From the NCBI GenBank assembly GCA_035578905.1, contig JAQJVL010000002.1, forward strand, positions 4,377,229 through 4,441,228: a stretch of 64,000 nucleotides of DNA, written 5' to 3'. Of the stretch, positions 37,032-51,400 are shown in pieces. Numbering within the stretch: the stretch's first letter is position 1; every line of letters starts with the position of its first letter. A program made the translations under genes and the position numbers. The stretch is from Stictocephala bisonia (Eukaryota > Arthropoda > Insecta > Hemiptera > Membracidae). The notes beneath the pieces are model-generated. The model saw only the letters and a list, made by a program, of their open reading frames with translations, was not told where the DNA came from and ran no database searches.

Positions 37032-37948
37032 CAGGGTGACCACCGGGAACCGGACGTTTTTGGAATTGCTAGTACACGCTCAGCCAAGATGGGAGAGGGG
37101 GGAGAGTGTGGTGAATGATCTCGCTATACAATGCCATTTCAGTAGCCATGGAGCAGTGGACAGTGGAGCATCGCATGTTTGCATACGACGCGTATGTGCA
37201 AAATGGCGAGTCTGTTACAATGGTACAACGGCTTTTTCGCACTCATTTCAACCTTGGACGCCATGGTACGGTTCCTACCCGCAATACTATTCTCATGTGG
37301 GTTCAAAATCTGAGAACGACAGGAGTTATTTTAAAGAAAAAATCTCCTGGCCCAAGGAAGACCGTAAGGACGCTGGAAAACGTAGAGAGGGTGAGACTAG
37401 CCCTCATTCGGAGCCCAAGTCGTTCAGCAAGAAGACATGCAAGTGAACTGAGAAGACGAGGTCTAGACAGAAATGAACACGTTTATTTTCAACAAGATGG
37501 TGCCACACCGCATACTGCTCGCTTGTCAATGGCTGTGGTCCGTCGGATGTTTCAAGGAAGGCTCATTTCCCGTTTCGGCGACATCCAGTGGCTCCCAAGG
37601 TCACCAGACTTGACGACTTGTGACTTTTTTTTGTGGGGATACCTCAAATCACGAGTCTACAACAACAAACCTCGCACCTTGGCAGAGCTAAAGGATGCAA
37701 TCAAGACCGAAGTGGCAGCAATTGATCAAGAGCTTCTCTCGAACGTGTACATGCGGATTTTCTTAAAAGGTTAGAAACCTGCATTCAAGAAAATAGACAC
37801 CATTTATTTGACGTTATATTCCACAAGTAACATTGTTCTTAAATGGCATGTAAGTACAAACATTTCTACGTAATAAAATAAGTTTTATGTTAAAAAATAA
37901 GTGGTTTATGTTTATTTAAAAAATGTCCGGTTCCCGGTGGTCACCCTG
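37032..37948 (+). mobile_element. Internally deleted mariner-type element
   Basis: Perfect 24-bp inverted ends (CAGGGTGACCACCGGGAACC, then GGAC) are flanked by TA on both sides (37030-37031 and 37949-37950). The 917-bp element encodes a transposase missing its middle. Perfect ends suggest it moved or was copied not long ago despite the defective gene. Confidence 0.9.
37148..37774 (+). pseudogene. mariner-type DDE transposase, internal deletion and frameshift
   Basis: ATG 37148 (MEQWTVEHR) starts an N-terminal helix-turn-helix of the DUF4817 kind: a GESVTMVQRLFRTHF motif, PTRNTILMWVQNLR, then PGPRKTVRT and RSPSRSARRHASEL. It jumps directly to FQQDGATPHTAR, RFGDIQWLPRSPDLTTCDFF and LWGYLKSRVY. 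The region with the first catalytic Asp is deleted at about 37470-37485. The second Asp (QQDGA) and the third (SPDL) remain. Near 37748 a frame change replaces the usual C-terminus; another frame then reads ADFLKRLETCI...HLFDVIF to a TAA at 37828-37830. It is non-functional. Confidence 0.85.
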
Positions 37949-37950
37949 TA

Positions 37951-38307
37951 CTTACTTACCTTAGATGCTGAAACGAGGCGTTCTCTTCTGGCAGAAAATA
38001 TCACATTGAGAAAAAAACTATTTGATATGAATGAAACTACATGTTCAAGTATAATTGAAGTAAATATCTAAAAATTGAAAGTCTAGATAAAAAACTTCCA
38101 TAAGAAAAATTTAAAAAAAAGTGAATCAGCAACTTGATCGTGGAACGCTGATGGTCTTTAAAGATCATGCGAGTACAGGAGCAAAAATAAAAATGATCTT
38201 GAGAATAACTAGAATCTACATTTTCTGGCGTCATCTAAATCATGGTGCTATCTACACTACTTACAAAACCAGGCAGTAACTAGGCACTATACATAAATGT
38301 ATCATAT
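37951..38307. other. Non-coding sequence
   Basis: No feature recognised. Confidence 0.4.
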
Positions 38308-38430
38308 AGACTACCAGTGACCAGGTAAGCGGGTTGCATGTAAGAGCAGGATCATACACTCAGTTACCCATCCAAGAAACAGCCATGCTTGATGTCGTTA
38401 TTTTGCGATAACGTTGGATCGCTCCTTGCA
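38308..38430 (-). repeat. 5S-rRNA-derived SINE, copy 2
   Basis: On the minus strand ATCAAGCATGGCTGTTTCTTGGATGGGTAAC aligns with the 5S rRNA box A/intermediate region, followed by the SINE-specific ATGCAACCCGCTTACCTGGTCACTGG also found at 44263-44487. Confidence 0.7.
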
Positions 38431-39570
38431 CTTGTTGTTGAAGACGAATAGCAATGGGCGTTACTTAACGTAATAGGCAAAATAATAGTGTTATTGCTTG
38501 ACAACGTTGCCACCACAGCTTGTTGCAGCAGCCTCCCTTTTAGTTTTACAACAGGACAATAATGCACCACGCACAACATTTCTGTTAACCTGTCTAGGTA
38601 ACGTGATTGGAATCAACACGATTTTAATTCGATAATATTCAACGAAATGACAATGAACAACAGAAGTCAATTTCAGTTTTACAAAGACCAATGCAGGCAG
38701 ATAATAACGATAATATCTTAAAACGTCTACATGCATTGACAACGAACACACCCGGCAACGTTTGAAAATTAATAGGTTGGCGCAACCTATAAATGGTCAG
38801 CCAGTAACGTTGCCGCAAAATTGTAAACAAAATGCTATAATTTCCATTCCTAAAGACGAATCACAAATCACACATCAACAGGGTAAATGGACACTATACC
38901 ATTTTGACTATTAACTCAATGTCAATAAATTTAAACTGACAGCTCTATAAATATAAATTTGTTACTAATCTAAAACCATGGCCCCATCATTAAGTATATA
39001 AAATTCTACCAGGAAATGGTAAAAAAGACAGATATAATACGAATTAATCTTTTTATTAGTATATATGAAATACAATAACTAACAAAACCTTTACTTATTC
39101 ATACTTAAAGCAACCATTATTGAGTACAAATATGCATAAAATAAATTAAAGAAATCATTATTAGTACGAAATGATATTGAATAATTATATCATTATTTTA
39201 ATTTTGATGATATTAAAATAACTTTAAAATATATTACAACTGTTTTAATGAGACCTGTTTTTTTAGAACCTATATTCTCTCTTAAGTGTACTTCTCGTAA
39301 TTTGCTTTCTTTAAAAATAAAAAAATACTCTATATCTCATACTAAAACTTTCTTAGAGATTTTCCCAAAAACGTTCTGATGAAATAAACCCTTCTCATAA
39401 AAAGGAATACAAAACAAAATAACTTACCTACTTGTTAAATATTATGCAAAGTGTTATTGAAATGCAATCGTAAAAATATCCAAGATATGTACTCAAATTA
39501 CATTGTCAAGCATAATTGGCAATTAATTGAAATTGCAATGGTTAACATTAGTTTGATATTTTAGGGATAC
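38431..39570. other. Non-coding sequence downstream of DCTN4
   Basis: Short minus-strand frames at 38491-38830 carry no motif. The rest is very AT-rich. Confidence 0.4.
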
Positions 39571-39576
39571 TTTATT
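39571..39576 (-). terminator. DCTN4: Candidate poly(A) signal of DCTN4
   Basis: AATAAA on the minus strand about 210 bases after the DCTN4 stop codon. It is the nearest canonical hexamer I see; transcript data would be needed to confirm its use. Confidence 0.35.
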
Positions 39577-39787
39577 AACTGATTAAGTAAATATACAGGT
39601 ATACATTAAACGTGTCATACAAAACTATATGAAAAAATATAAAATATTGATAAACGTTCCAGATTCTTTTATATTCCAAACCAATATGAGGTGCTTAGTT
39701 GGTTAACCTGTGCAATGTTTGAAATATCCTAAAAACTAAAACAAGCCTTGTTTGACAGAATTGACAACCAGCTAGTTATTTTCCCAA

Positions 39788-40010
39788 TCAGGCTGATGAT
39801 TCTGAAGAATCGTCTCCTACGATGTTACCTGGGGCGATGTAGATACGTACTTGGAGGTCCACCCTGGCCGGCTCAACTGTCACCATAGTGTTGACGTAGC
39901 CATAGCACAGAGTGAAGCCACATAGAACTTTGTCTCCAATATTCAGGTCTTTGTTGGGAGTTAATGCCAGTTTGACAGCAGCCTTGTTACCTTTGCGCCA
40001 CACCACAACC
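39788..40010 (-). CDS. DCTN4: DCTN4 exon 9 (stop codon)
   Basis: 223 bp from TTACAG to TGA at 39788-39790. Reads [34 protein letters not shown] and a C-terminal beta-rich segment ending DDSSESSA. Confidence 0.93.
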
Positions 40011-42370
40011 CTGTAACACACTGTCTTAAGTCAATTTGTCTCATAAGATTGTTATTTATATAAGAGAGTATAACAGGAAAATGAACAAAAGTCTGAAAAT
40101 AACAACAGTTGAGTTTAAAATATACACTTTCATTTCTACCATTTTTTGTTTGTCTAAATTTTATACACAAAAAGGTAGCCGGTTATTCGTCCATATGGCA
40201 ATGAACTACTGTATTTCATTATTAATCATTGATAAGACGCTGAACAAGAGCACACATACACAACTGACTTGTGCAGCATGAGAATAGAAGGAAGTCATCA
40301 TGCGGTCAGCATGATGGTCAACATGGTGCTGTAGTTCCAATACATGAGCGACTCTGGTTTACTGCACAAAAGATATCCAACGTAATGGAATTCCAACAAC
40401 GCAGACAAATCTCATATATCTGGCTAATTGGACTCACACACAATTGATCTAAGCCTTAATCTATGGCTGGATTCACCATAGATTAAAAACGATCATATAT
40501 AAGGAATGTTAAAAATTACAAAATATTTGCTTAATCCATATACGTGATTGGCAAAAATATCTGTTTATTTGACTAGCAACGTTACAAAGATAAAATCTCA
40601 CATCTCACACATGGAGCAAAATGTACTTACTTGGGGTCATCCTGGAAGTTGTGGGTGTCTCCAGAGTCATCGTACTCAGCGGCATCATCACGTGGAGGCA
40701 GAACAACACCACTTGGAGGAAGTACCAACCCTGCGGTGATATTAGCTTCCACCCGCCGAGGGGGCTTAGGGACAGAAGGGCCGGGGGCGAGAGACGGCAG
40801 CGCTAGGCTCTCTCGACCACTCGTTGATGCTGCCTTCTGTAATGCAACCATCAGATTTAATACTACCCAAAGAATACTTGTTATATATTCTATATCTCTG
40901 TTGTGTATTTTGTTTAAATACGTTGTATATTACATTTTTTTTACTTCTTTGAAAGGCCCAATATCATAGGAAATTCAACTTAATTGCGGCATGGTGGCTC
41001 AGAAGCGAAGGTTTTGGACTGTGGAGGGCATTTCCAAGGTTCAAACCCAAACTTGGAGTAAAGGTCCCACACAGGCCTCTAGTTTAGGCCTTTAAACACA
41101 CATGAACTGTGAGTTTAGTTAAAAAAAAGTGAAAGTATTTACAATGATTAAACTTCCAGTTTAGTTATAAAAGTTAAAATAAAAAAAAAACATTGAAGTG
41201 CCTGAAAAATTAAAAAGTATTTGAACTAAAATAATATAAATCTTGCAATATGCTTTTTCAAGTGTGTAGATGTTATTTTGAAACATTCACCATTATTTCT
41301 TTACCAGGTACTTATGTATATAAAAGGTTAATAGCATGATAAAACCTATAACTATTAACATAATTTAAAACTATATAATCTACTAGTTTTTCTAGAGTAT
41401 AATCTATTGTTTACTTTATTGTAAAATTACTATACTGTATTGGATAGTATGTAACCATTAATTCAAACTAAACCTTCAGAATAAATATATCTTACATGTT
41501 TTCCGGAAAACCTGTAGATACCTATATGTTCACCACCACTAAACAAAGAATAAAATAAAGTAGACTCATGGCAATCTCAGTCAAGCCGGAACTCTTACAA
41601 AGATGGCGGCCTTCCTCCACTGTCTGCTCAAGTCTAGACGGAAGGTGAGCGTCAGCTGAATTTTTAAAACTTGTAATGTAGTATTGTGACCAGACCTTAA
41701 GTCTTCCTAATGCAATTGAACTGCCGCAGCTGGTTGCCATAACAGCAATAAACACAAGCAGGATGGAAACATTTTTTACAGTTAAATATTATGAAATCAA
41801 TTAATTTGATTATTATCTCTTTATAATAATGTACATTAGCCTACTTCTAGTTGTTTTATTAGTTTACTGTGGTGTTTAAAATAAATGATTTCAATTTTAT
41901 CTAATGTTTTATTTCAACAATAGGTTATATTTTTAGGTAACATCAGCTGTTCCCATTTCACCTAAATGACGAATATTGGCTTCAACTACTACTACAGGAT
42001 AGAATGCATTATGACTACTCTACTTTATCTTTGCTCTTTGCTTACCACCTGGGCCAAATGAAACCTGGCCCCACCAAGACAGCCCAGGTCAACCCTGGCT
42101 GACATAACACCTCTGCTGATTTGTTGCTTAAAAACCTGGGCCAACTCACACCTATGTTACATGAACTGTTCCCCTTGGTGATAGCATTGACTATAGTAAT
42201 ATACAGACAGTCAAAGATAACCTGTAGACAGGTGCTTGTGTTGCTGTAGACGGTGTTTGGTTTCAAATAAGCACTCAGACGACTCTTTGGCGTTCTATTG
42301 GCTTTGTTATTAGGCGTTTCAGCCTATGCTGGAGAGAACAGAGAGCGGGCGGGGGGGGGGAAGAGAGGGA

Positions 42371-42419
<49 letters not shown>

Positions 42420-45400
42420 CTGGTGCTACCTGTGAAAACCGAAAATGAACTAATTTCACAGGAAAACCCGGCTTTATGGGATACTTTCACAAAAACTAGG
42501 TGAATTTTTTTTTTTTTGACAACATTAAAGTCCCAGAGTGTTTATTATTTTATTTGTTACATTATTTCTGATTTTATAATGAAAGGGGCAAGGAATGTGT
42601 GGCAAAATGTTACAACTGTATTGAATTCATCATATAATGTTAATGTTATCACAGACTTGCCATGTTACTTTCATTTAAGCCATATTGTTGAAGAGAAAAA
42701 AAAACGACAGACAAGTTTAGCAACCAGCTTCCACTGGGAGGATGTATCAGTAAATGATTTTTAATATATCCAGAGTACTCCGAAAACCATGTTTAAAAAT
42801 TGTACTATAGTGTTAAAATATTCCTTAGAAGAACAAAACAACTGAATCTAATTAAATCATTGACTAAATTTAAACTGCGTAAGGCTTTTAGTAGGGGGAG
42901 ATAACAAATTAAGACATAGTTCCCCTCACCTACTTTGTGAGACGATTTATATTTTGTAGGCTCGTTGGACCTCCTGCTTAACGTTACTTCTGAACTATGG
43001 GAGTGGCACAGGTGTAAAAACTGTTATCGTCACACCAAGAATCAAACCCAGATTGTCTCGTGACAAGCCACCACCTTAGCCCCTTAACTATAGGCATTTC
43101 AATAATTAACTGTAAAAACAAACTAAAGAAAACCATTTCTTTGTACTGACCGCTTCTTCTTTGCGACTGAGTCGTTCCATCTCTAACTCCAGGTCCCGCA
43201 GTTCTTCCTCCATAGTGGGTAGGGGACAGAACTGGACAGACGTCAGGTGTTGGGTGGGGTTGGTTAGCTTGAGCACTAACTCACAGGAACGACCGGCCCG
43301 CAATGGCTCCACAGTCAACACTCGCACAGAAGGCAGATGGTAGCTGTGAACAGGGATGAAATATAACTATTGTTGACAATGTGTCATATACGACGACTGA
43401 CAATATCATTAAACATAAGTGAATGTAGGTTGCAAATGAGCATTACTCGGTTTTTATTACTTACTAAACTTTATTGATCGTTAAAACTGACTTTTATTAG
43501 TAACCCAATTACAATGGCAACTAATTTTAACTCTAAATAAAAACTAAGTTTTGTAAACTGCACTGCTACGAAAATAAAATAAGCAAAATTATGTACAGTA
43601 ATAAATGTTAAGGTGACGGAAAAGATTTTCTTAAAATAAAGTACATATATTAGAGTCTGCCTTTTAACCACATAATTATTGTCAAGAATATTTCTCATGC
43701 CAGGAAACTTCCAATCATATTTCAGATTTTTTAAATTTAGTATGAGAAAATAAAAGTGAGTAAAATATTAAACATTTTTATATTTATATTTATCTGATAG
43801 ACCCAAGTTTTAAATATTTTGTTAAATTTCTACTTTTATTATGATGTTCAAAACACCTGTTTTTTTTCTTCTGATTAGATGACAAAGAAAAACAAAATTT
43901 AAATATTATTTTTTAATTTGGTAATTTAAAGTGGGGTATTTGTTCTATAACTGTTTTAGGACAAACTTTGTTGTTCTGACTTCATAACTGGAATGCGTAC
44001 ATCACAATAAAATACTGATTTTTATTATTTTAAAACAACTTCCTACTCACTAAGCAGCGAGCTGTATCTTGAACTTGATGGATGATGGTGTGAACTCTGG
44101 CTTGCAGATGTTGTGGTCGCAGACCCTGCATCGCTGAGAAGTCTTAATCAGTAGTCTGCGATGAGGAGGAATGAGTTCATCAGACCTGACAGGCTGAGAG
44201 TCTGGCAAAGCTAACCGTTGTGGCAATGTAGTCACTGATAACAGAAAAAAGTAAACAATCATCTTATTTTATCAGGCGATGTTAGGGCTAAGAAGCCCTC
44301 TAACACTTAACTTGGGGTGACACCAACGACTTAAGGATGACTTCCGAACCACCACCAGTGACCAGCAGGCGGGCTGCATGCAAGGATAAGATCGCTCAGA
44401 CGGTCACCCATCCAAGGAACAGCTACGTCCGATGTTGCTTGACTCCTTTATCTTGAGATAACGTCGGAACCCTCCGGTCAAGGCCACATCAAACAGAAGA
44501 TAATAACGGTTATCTTCAGTACGAGATACAACTTCAATATTAATAAAGCAGAGTATGTTAATAAACTATAATTAGCTTGGTTATAAGAAGAAAACTAATT
44601 AGAATAAGTTTAGGCATAAATATGTGAGATTTTTATTGAACATTTAATATGGATCACTATTAACACGTTGACTGCCAGCGTAGATAATTTATTGTGTCAT
44701 TCTGAGGCCGCCATAGTAAAACTGTATGTCCGCCTGACGCCATGAGGGCCAACGGTAGCCCACGTCATACGTGCCGCTGTGCGCCATGTGGGCCACCGGT
44801 GGCCCCCGCGTCTTTTATAAATCAAACACAAACTGTAGCCCCATTTTTAGTATTACATAATTTTTAATGATATTTTCTGAAAGCTCATAAAATGTGATAG
44901 AAAACAGTCCTCTGGTTTTTAAATAAAGCAACCCTAAATATGTTTTTATATATTTGAACTAGTTTTTACGACATTATATAGACTTGTTTCTGTCACAAAA
45001 AGAATCAATGTCACTTACTAAACACCTAACCTCAAAAGCTGATCAGTGTGCGGGAAGAAAATATAAAAATCACAACAAAACAGCTGAAACATAATATCAT
45101 ATGGCATATGTAAAGTTTTGCTCCCACGCCATGTGGGCCACCGGTGTACCTCATCAATAACTTTACAAAATGGCGGCAAAAGACCGGATGTTGGCTATTT
45201 CTGTACTCCGGGGGGAGGGGGGGGGGTCATTTCTGGTTGCATGGAACACAGGACTCGGAACAATGAATATTGAACTTTACCGTAGAAACAGCTGTGGCGC
45301 CAGGCTGAAATCTAGTGAGGGCCACCGGTGGCCCTAATGGCAGTCAACGTGTTAAACATTTAATGTATAGGATACCTAAACTTAGTTGTTTGCATGACAA

Positions 45401-48400
45401 TAAATCAATTTAGATACGTCACAAATATATTAATTTGTTCTATAATGAATTTTACAAAACTGCAACTTATTTTGATGCTTTACCTGTACCAAACCTTTTC
45501 AAATTGGCGATCTGTTTTTGGTAATGTTTACTAGCAGCCAATCTTTATAAATAGGATGAAATAAAATTTGCAAGTGTCCTCAGGGTTCGATACTTGGCCC
45601 TCTACTCTTCCTCAATTTACTGTTAAGTAATGTTGTTCTTGCTGGCAGTTCTACCAGAAAACAATAGATTTGACCTCCTATTTGCCAGGCTATAGCCATT
45701 TAAATAAACATCTGTTGAACTTTGGTAATTTATTACTGGAGTCCAATACTGGAATCATGGCCACTGGAATGTTCACTTACTTCTTATTTATTGTCTAGAC
45801 AAAACTGGAGAAACTACTTACAGTCTGTTAGTACTGGGGCCTTTGTAAGGTAGTGATCTGGTAGCTCCTCTATGGAGTCCGCAGGGACAGGAATAGAGGG
45901 CGGAGGTGGTGTGGGTGGCTCAGCATCCCTCCCCAAGGTCACAGTGGGCAGTCCAACCAGACGGCGGGCAGTTATTGTTGACACTCCAAACCGTTCCTAT
46001 ATATTTCAAAGTTATTTAATAGTGTTAATTCTAAAATTAGATTAAAACTAAACTGACAGTTTTTGTGTTGAAGTTTGAATGAGTCCCCAAAATCGCTTTT
46101 TTAAACAGTTGCATGTTTGGGTCTCAAGGTTGATTCCAAGTACTATGTCCATAGTTCAATCCACGTAGATGGTGTCACTAGTCAGTATTTACTCAACTAT
46201 AATTTACTAGTTTTTGGTAAATAATAAAATAGTGGCAAAACACAAATATTTAAACATTAAGTTTCAAAGAAGATAAATTGTTAGATAGTAACAAAAGAAG
46301 AAGAGAATAAGATATTACAACAAAACCAGTTAAAAAAATTATTAAGATACTACGAGAAAAATGTAAAACCAACAGGAATTAGTTGGTTATAAAAATGTTC
46401 AGCAGTTTTTTATCAACATTTACAGAAATATCATCATATACATTGTATGTTTCCAATCAATTTGATTGCTAATATTATCAAACCCACAAAAAAACAAGTG
46501 TAGATTGATTTCCAAAGTGGTAAGTTGGTAAATTTGCATCTCAAAGACCCCAGTGTTGACCCAGGCAATTGGGAAGCTACAAGTTCGGTAGTGAGTCATG
46601 GCAACCAACAGTATCAGGCCTTAATACACATAGCATCCCCTGAACAAAAAACTTCCAGCACATGTTTTTACTTAAAACAAGTTTAAAAATAATGATTTAT
46701 TTTCTGTTATGTCATGTGTATTTAACTCTCAAAATGGTAATGTCTTGGACCGTGATGTTGTTACACTCATGAGAAGAGCTAGCAGAGTTCAAACAGATCC
46801 AATCTACTTCGAATATCCCCATTTTGCAAGATATTCCACAATCTGCTGGGCGACTCCAATCTAGAATAATGCCTCTTCCACCAGACCAGTCGAATTTTTT
46901 TAAGTGAAATTTTTGGAGAGAGAATTGAAGCCTTCTTACTTGGCAAGGTTTATGTTTCGTTGTGGTTATTTCTAAGACTCATAGTTGTTGTTTGGCAAAT
47001 TTTAGGAGTGTAGTGATGGATGTTTGTATTAGACTGTTCATTTTCATCTTTGCGTGTAATAGGAATGGTCTTCATTCAATCGGAGAAGCTGGTGTTGAAT
47101 GGTTGTGAACCCTGGATTTAGTTCCGTGATGGGAGATCAGTATTTAAACACTAAGACACAAGTAATAGGCGCTTGAGATTTTATTATATTTAGATTTTTA
47201 ATTGTTGAAACGATTCCAAATTTATTATTCCTCCTTTTATTTTAGTATCTGGCTGTGAAAGCCATATTACAGTATAGTCATATATTTAAATATTGTATTA
47301 TAGTACAAAATCAATTATTTATAATTTTTTGCACCGACCTGATTTTTCATATGTCCTTTTGATGCCGGCATATTTTGTAAATGATTTTAAAATAGTCTGT
47401 TTCAACCTAAAACACAATTTGAGTACAACATAAAATATAATAACACTCACCGCCAAATGAGTGTAGCCTCTACGAGGTGTATTGAATGTCTTGCGCTCTT
47501 TTTCCAGCTTATCGCGCAGAACCTTGACTTTGAAATGTTCCAACAAACTGTTGATACGCATTGCATGCGGATTCTCCCTCTCGGGCCAGTTGCCACTTGC
47601 TATTGACAGAAAAAAATCGAAGGTAGGCTTATATATGAATGAATTAATAGGAACATTCATTATAGATAAAACTGTTGATGATACAAATGAATATTCATCA
47701 GTTAGCCCTGAGATATGAAACCAAAGTGAAAAATTATAACTACAAAAAAGAACACTTAGTAAAGATATCTAGCTGGCTTGATATCTATGTATGATCTGGC
47801 AATGTGTGAATAAAATGACTAGAAGTAGCATTGGTGTGAATCATATAAGGGAGGAATAGTACGCCTAATCATTACTAAAAACTAAAGCTTCCAGTAACTT
47901 TAAAATATAATCAACAAACATTTCACCCATACTGTGTTTGGCAATCTCGGTATCTCTGAGACCACTAGTAGTATCCTCAGTCTAAGAGATAACACGGAGG
48001 ATGCCACATCAAAGTACGGATGAAACGTCTGGTGATGTAAATATTTTAAATAACACCTTAAGTGGCACGATCTTTAATTACCGGAAGCTTGGCACGTTAC
48101 CGGTAGCTTTAATTTTTAGTAATGTCACTGATTGCTTATGCCTACGAACTAAGGGTCTGCTACACGAACAGCCATTTTGGATTTGATTCTACATAGGGCC
48201 AATGTTATTTTCAAAATAAGATTACAACTTTATTTATGAACATACAATATTAAACTTGAACTTTTGTTGAAAGAGGATACACTTTTCTAGTGTCTCCTGA
48301 GACATATATTTTCAACTGTTTTTGTTTATATTTTGTAAGCCAATAATTACAGTTTTAGTTTAATATATTTTTTTTTAAGTAAACCAAACAGTTAACAACA

Positions 48401-51400
48401 ACTGGTCTACTGATAGTCCATAGATTTGCAAGAAGTTCTAAAATCAACACCAGGCAGAAGGTCGGACGCTCAAATACAACAAAATTATTCACTAGAGAAA
48501 ACTGAAAAAGAATGGTAATCATTTAATTTATCATTGTCTAATTGATTGGTGTTTCTACACAAAAACAACAATTATTCACCGTTTCTTTTAAGCTAATATT
48601 AGTAAAACTCATCAGACAAACTTTTACATCAAATTAATATAAATCCAATTCCTGCAAGATTATCATAATAATCATAAACAAAACTTAAGACAGTTTTGAA
48701 AAAAATTTCAATTATTACAATTTTGAAATGGATAACGAAAGGGTACCTAAAATGAGCTGAAACGATTAACTATATCAATTAGAAATTTTTAAACACTGTT
48801 AGCAGATTTTGTGTATAATTAGTTAAATTAATTAGTTAATTAAATAGTAGTGGTGTTAGGTTTTCACTTAGAACTCCATTCATAAAATTTCTGTATAAGG
48901 AATATGGTGAATATGAGTAAATTGGTGAGTTAGGTTTTGACTTAGAACTCCATTCTTAAAATTTCTGTATAAGGAATATGGTGAATATGAGTAAATTGGT
49001 GAGTTAGGTTTTCACTTAGAACTCCATTCATAAAATTTCTGTATAAGGAATATGGTGAATATGAGTAAATTGGTGAGTTAGGTTTTCACTTAGAACTCCA
49101 TTCATAACATTTCTGTATAAGGAATATGGTGAATATGAGTAAATTGGTGAGTTAGGTTTTCACTTAGAACTCCATTCATAACATTTCTGTATAAGGAATA
49201 TGGTGAATATGAGTAAATTGGTGAGTTAGGTTTTCACTTAGAACTCCATTCATAAAATTTCTGTATAAGGAATATGGTGAATATGAGTAAATTGGTGAGT
49301 TAGGTTTTCACTTAGAACTCCATTCATAACATTTCTGTATAAGGAATATGGTGAATATGAGTAAATTCAAAATATTCATGTTTCCATGTCTGAAAACAGT
49401 GATAATTCACGAATAAGCCCTCAGAGACCACTTGTCTAGATGGCTAATACAGGTGTGTGGTACGCAAATTTGAGTCCTGATGCTGTTTGTTCCAGTGTTA
49501 AGTGTAGTGGTACATAAAAAACCCTCTAAGTTAACTGTATTGTTAACTGTCACTAGTAAAAAAATATTTGTCTAAAATGTACTGTGTATAACAATGTCTG
49601 AAAAGGAATAAACTGTCTTTGAAATTTTACTCTAGATATAAAAAAATACCTACTGTATTAATCTATTCACTCATAATTAGATAATTAAAAGAATACTACC
49701 CTTGATTGTATACACCTACCATAGATATTTAATATAGTAGCAATATTTGTATCTGTAATCTGGTTGGTTAGTGAGGTCTGCTACCATAGCGGTTTTTAAC
49801 TGCATTATATTTACATTGGACAGTAGCGCTCCACAATGAACCACCGCAAAACAGCTGATAATTTGAGACATATGCATGAAAAATCTATGTGTGTAAATGA
49901 AAAAAATGATACTACCAACCAGCATTTTGATCTGGGATTCCAACATCACGAGTGGTCCAGCGACAGAAGAAACAAGCAAGGTAATAAACTTTTCCTGGAG
50001 TCTTTGTGCCATCGTCACTCACTTTGGGCATGGAAGCAGCACGAACTGAGAGAGCATTAAAACAGCTTGGACAGTCCATACAAGTTCCGCATCTTTAAAC
50101 ATAATTTTGGTAAATAGCCAAACATGACAGACACTGGTTTCCTTTATAAATAACATTCTGAATGAATTTTAAAACCTGTACTCTGCTTTTCTAACCATGA
50201 ACCTGAATTCCATCATTGAACGAGAATTTAATGTAAGGTTGCAATAAATTAATTTGTAACTGTGGAAATGGTACATACACAGAATAGCGAATCTATCATT
50301 AAAATTTGTTTTACTAAGACACATTATATCCAAAATTAGATCCGCCATTTATCTAATAGTTTGTATAATGTTGTACATCTCTAATCTCTAAATTATCAAT
50401 GACAGTTTCGATAAAAACTGGACAAAATTGACAGATTGCAAATTAATAATGGATTATGAATAGGCCTCACTTAATTCACAGTTTGAAATGTTCTTAGAGT
50501 TAAGAATCTGATTATTTATTTCATGTACATACCTGTTTTTCTTCATACGGGCTTCAGATGCTGGAATATTTTCTAAACAATTTGAACAAAAGTGTGTTTC
50601 TACCTGAAAAATAAAATTGGGAATAGTTACGACAAAAGAATGATAAGTATCAAATGTTAAGTAGTATTAGAGTAAAAAAAAATGCACTAATAATATCCCA
50701 GGCCTAATTGTACACTTATTTATTACAGGCTAGGAAATAGATCCAGAAATATTACCACAAATCATTTCTGATTTTTTCAGTAAAAAATGTAATTTCCGTA
50801 CAAAAACAATCTTTATTAAAAATATTTAATCTAACCTTCCCCTATTTATCATAAAGTTTTGTATTTAGATTTGTGAACAATTGCTGAATATTTTAACCTA
50901 ATTCTTTTTGCATAGAAATTTGAAAAATTCTTTTTTTATTGTTGTTGTTATTTGTTGGCATTGGATTGTTCATGATTGGTAGACAATATTTGGAGATTTC
51001 CAATGCTCTTTAATCCAATTCTGTTTTTAATTGAGTTATATTAGGTTTAATTAAAACCATTCTCTTAAAAACCTGAATTCATTTTAGTGATAATATTACT
51101 GCATAATAGTTTATCACTGCCCCAAAATCGTACTGAACTAGTTCAACCTAACAGGCACTCATTATAAAACTGGACTAAATTTTTCTGTAGTGATCGATAT
51201 ACAGCAAGGCTCCACCTCAGATGCTACCAGATGCTGTGAGAATATGACCTTAACCCTTTCAGTGGCAGACATTTAGTCTAGTGCGCATGCATAAAGAGCC
51301 GGGTATTTTGCCCTATGGTTGTGCATAAAGAGCCAGGCTAAAATCGGCAATTCCGTAGGGGTTTGCGAAAACCATCATTTCTCAATTATTTGTAGACATA

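Noticed and set aside
48853..49370. Regular repeat array that could be taken for CRISPR
   Set aside because: Units are contiguous 74-bp tandem repeats without unique spacers, in an intron of a eukaryotic gene.
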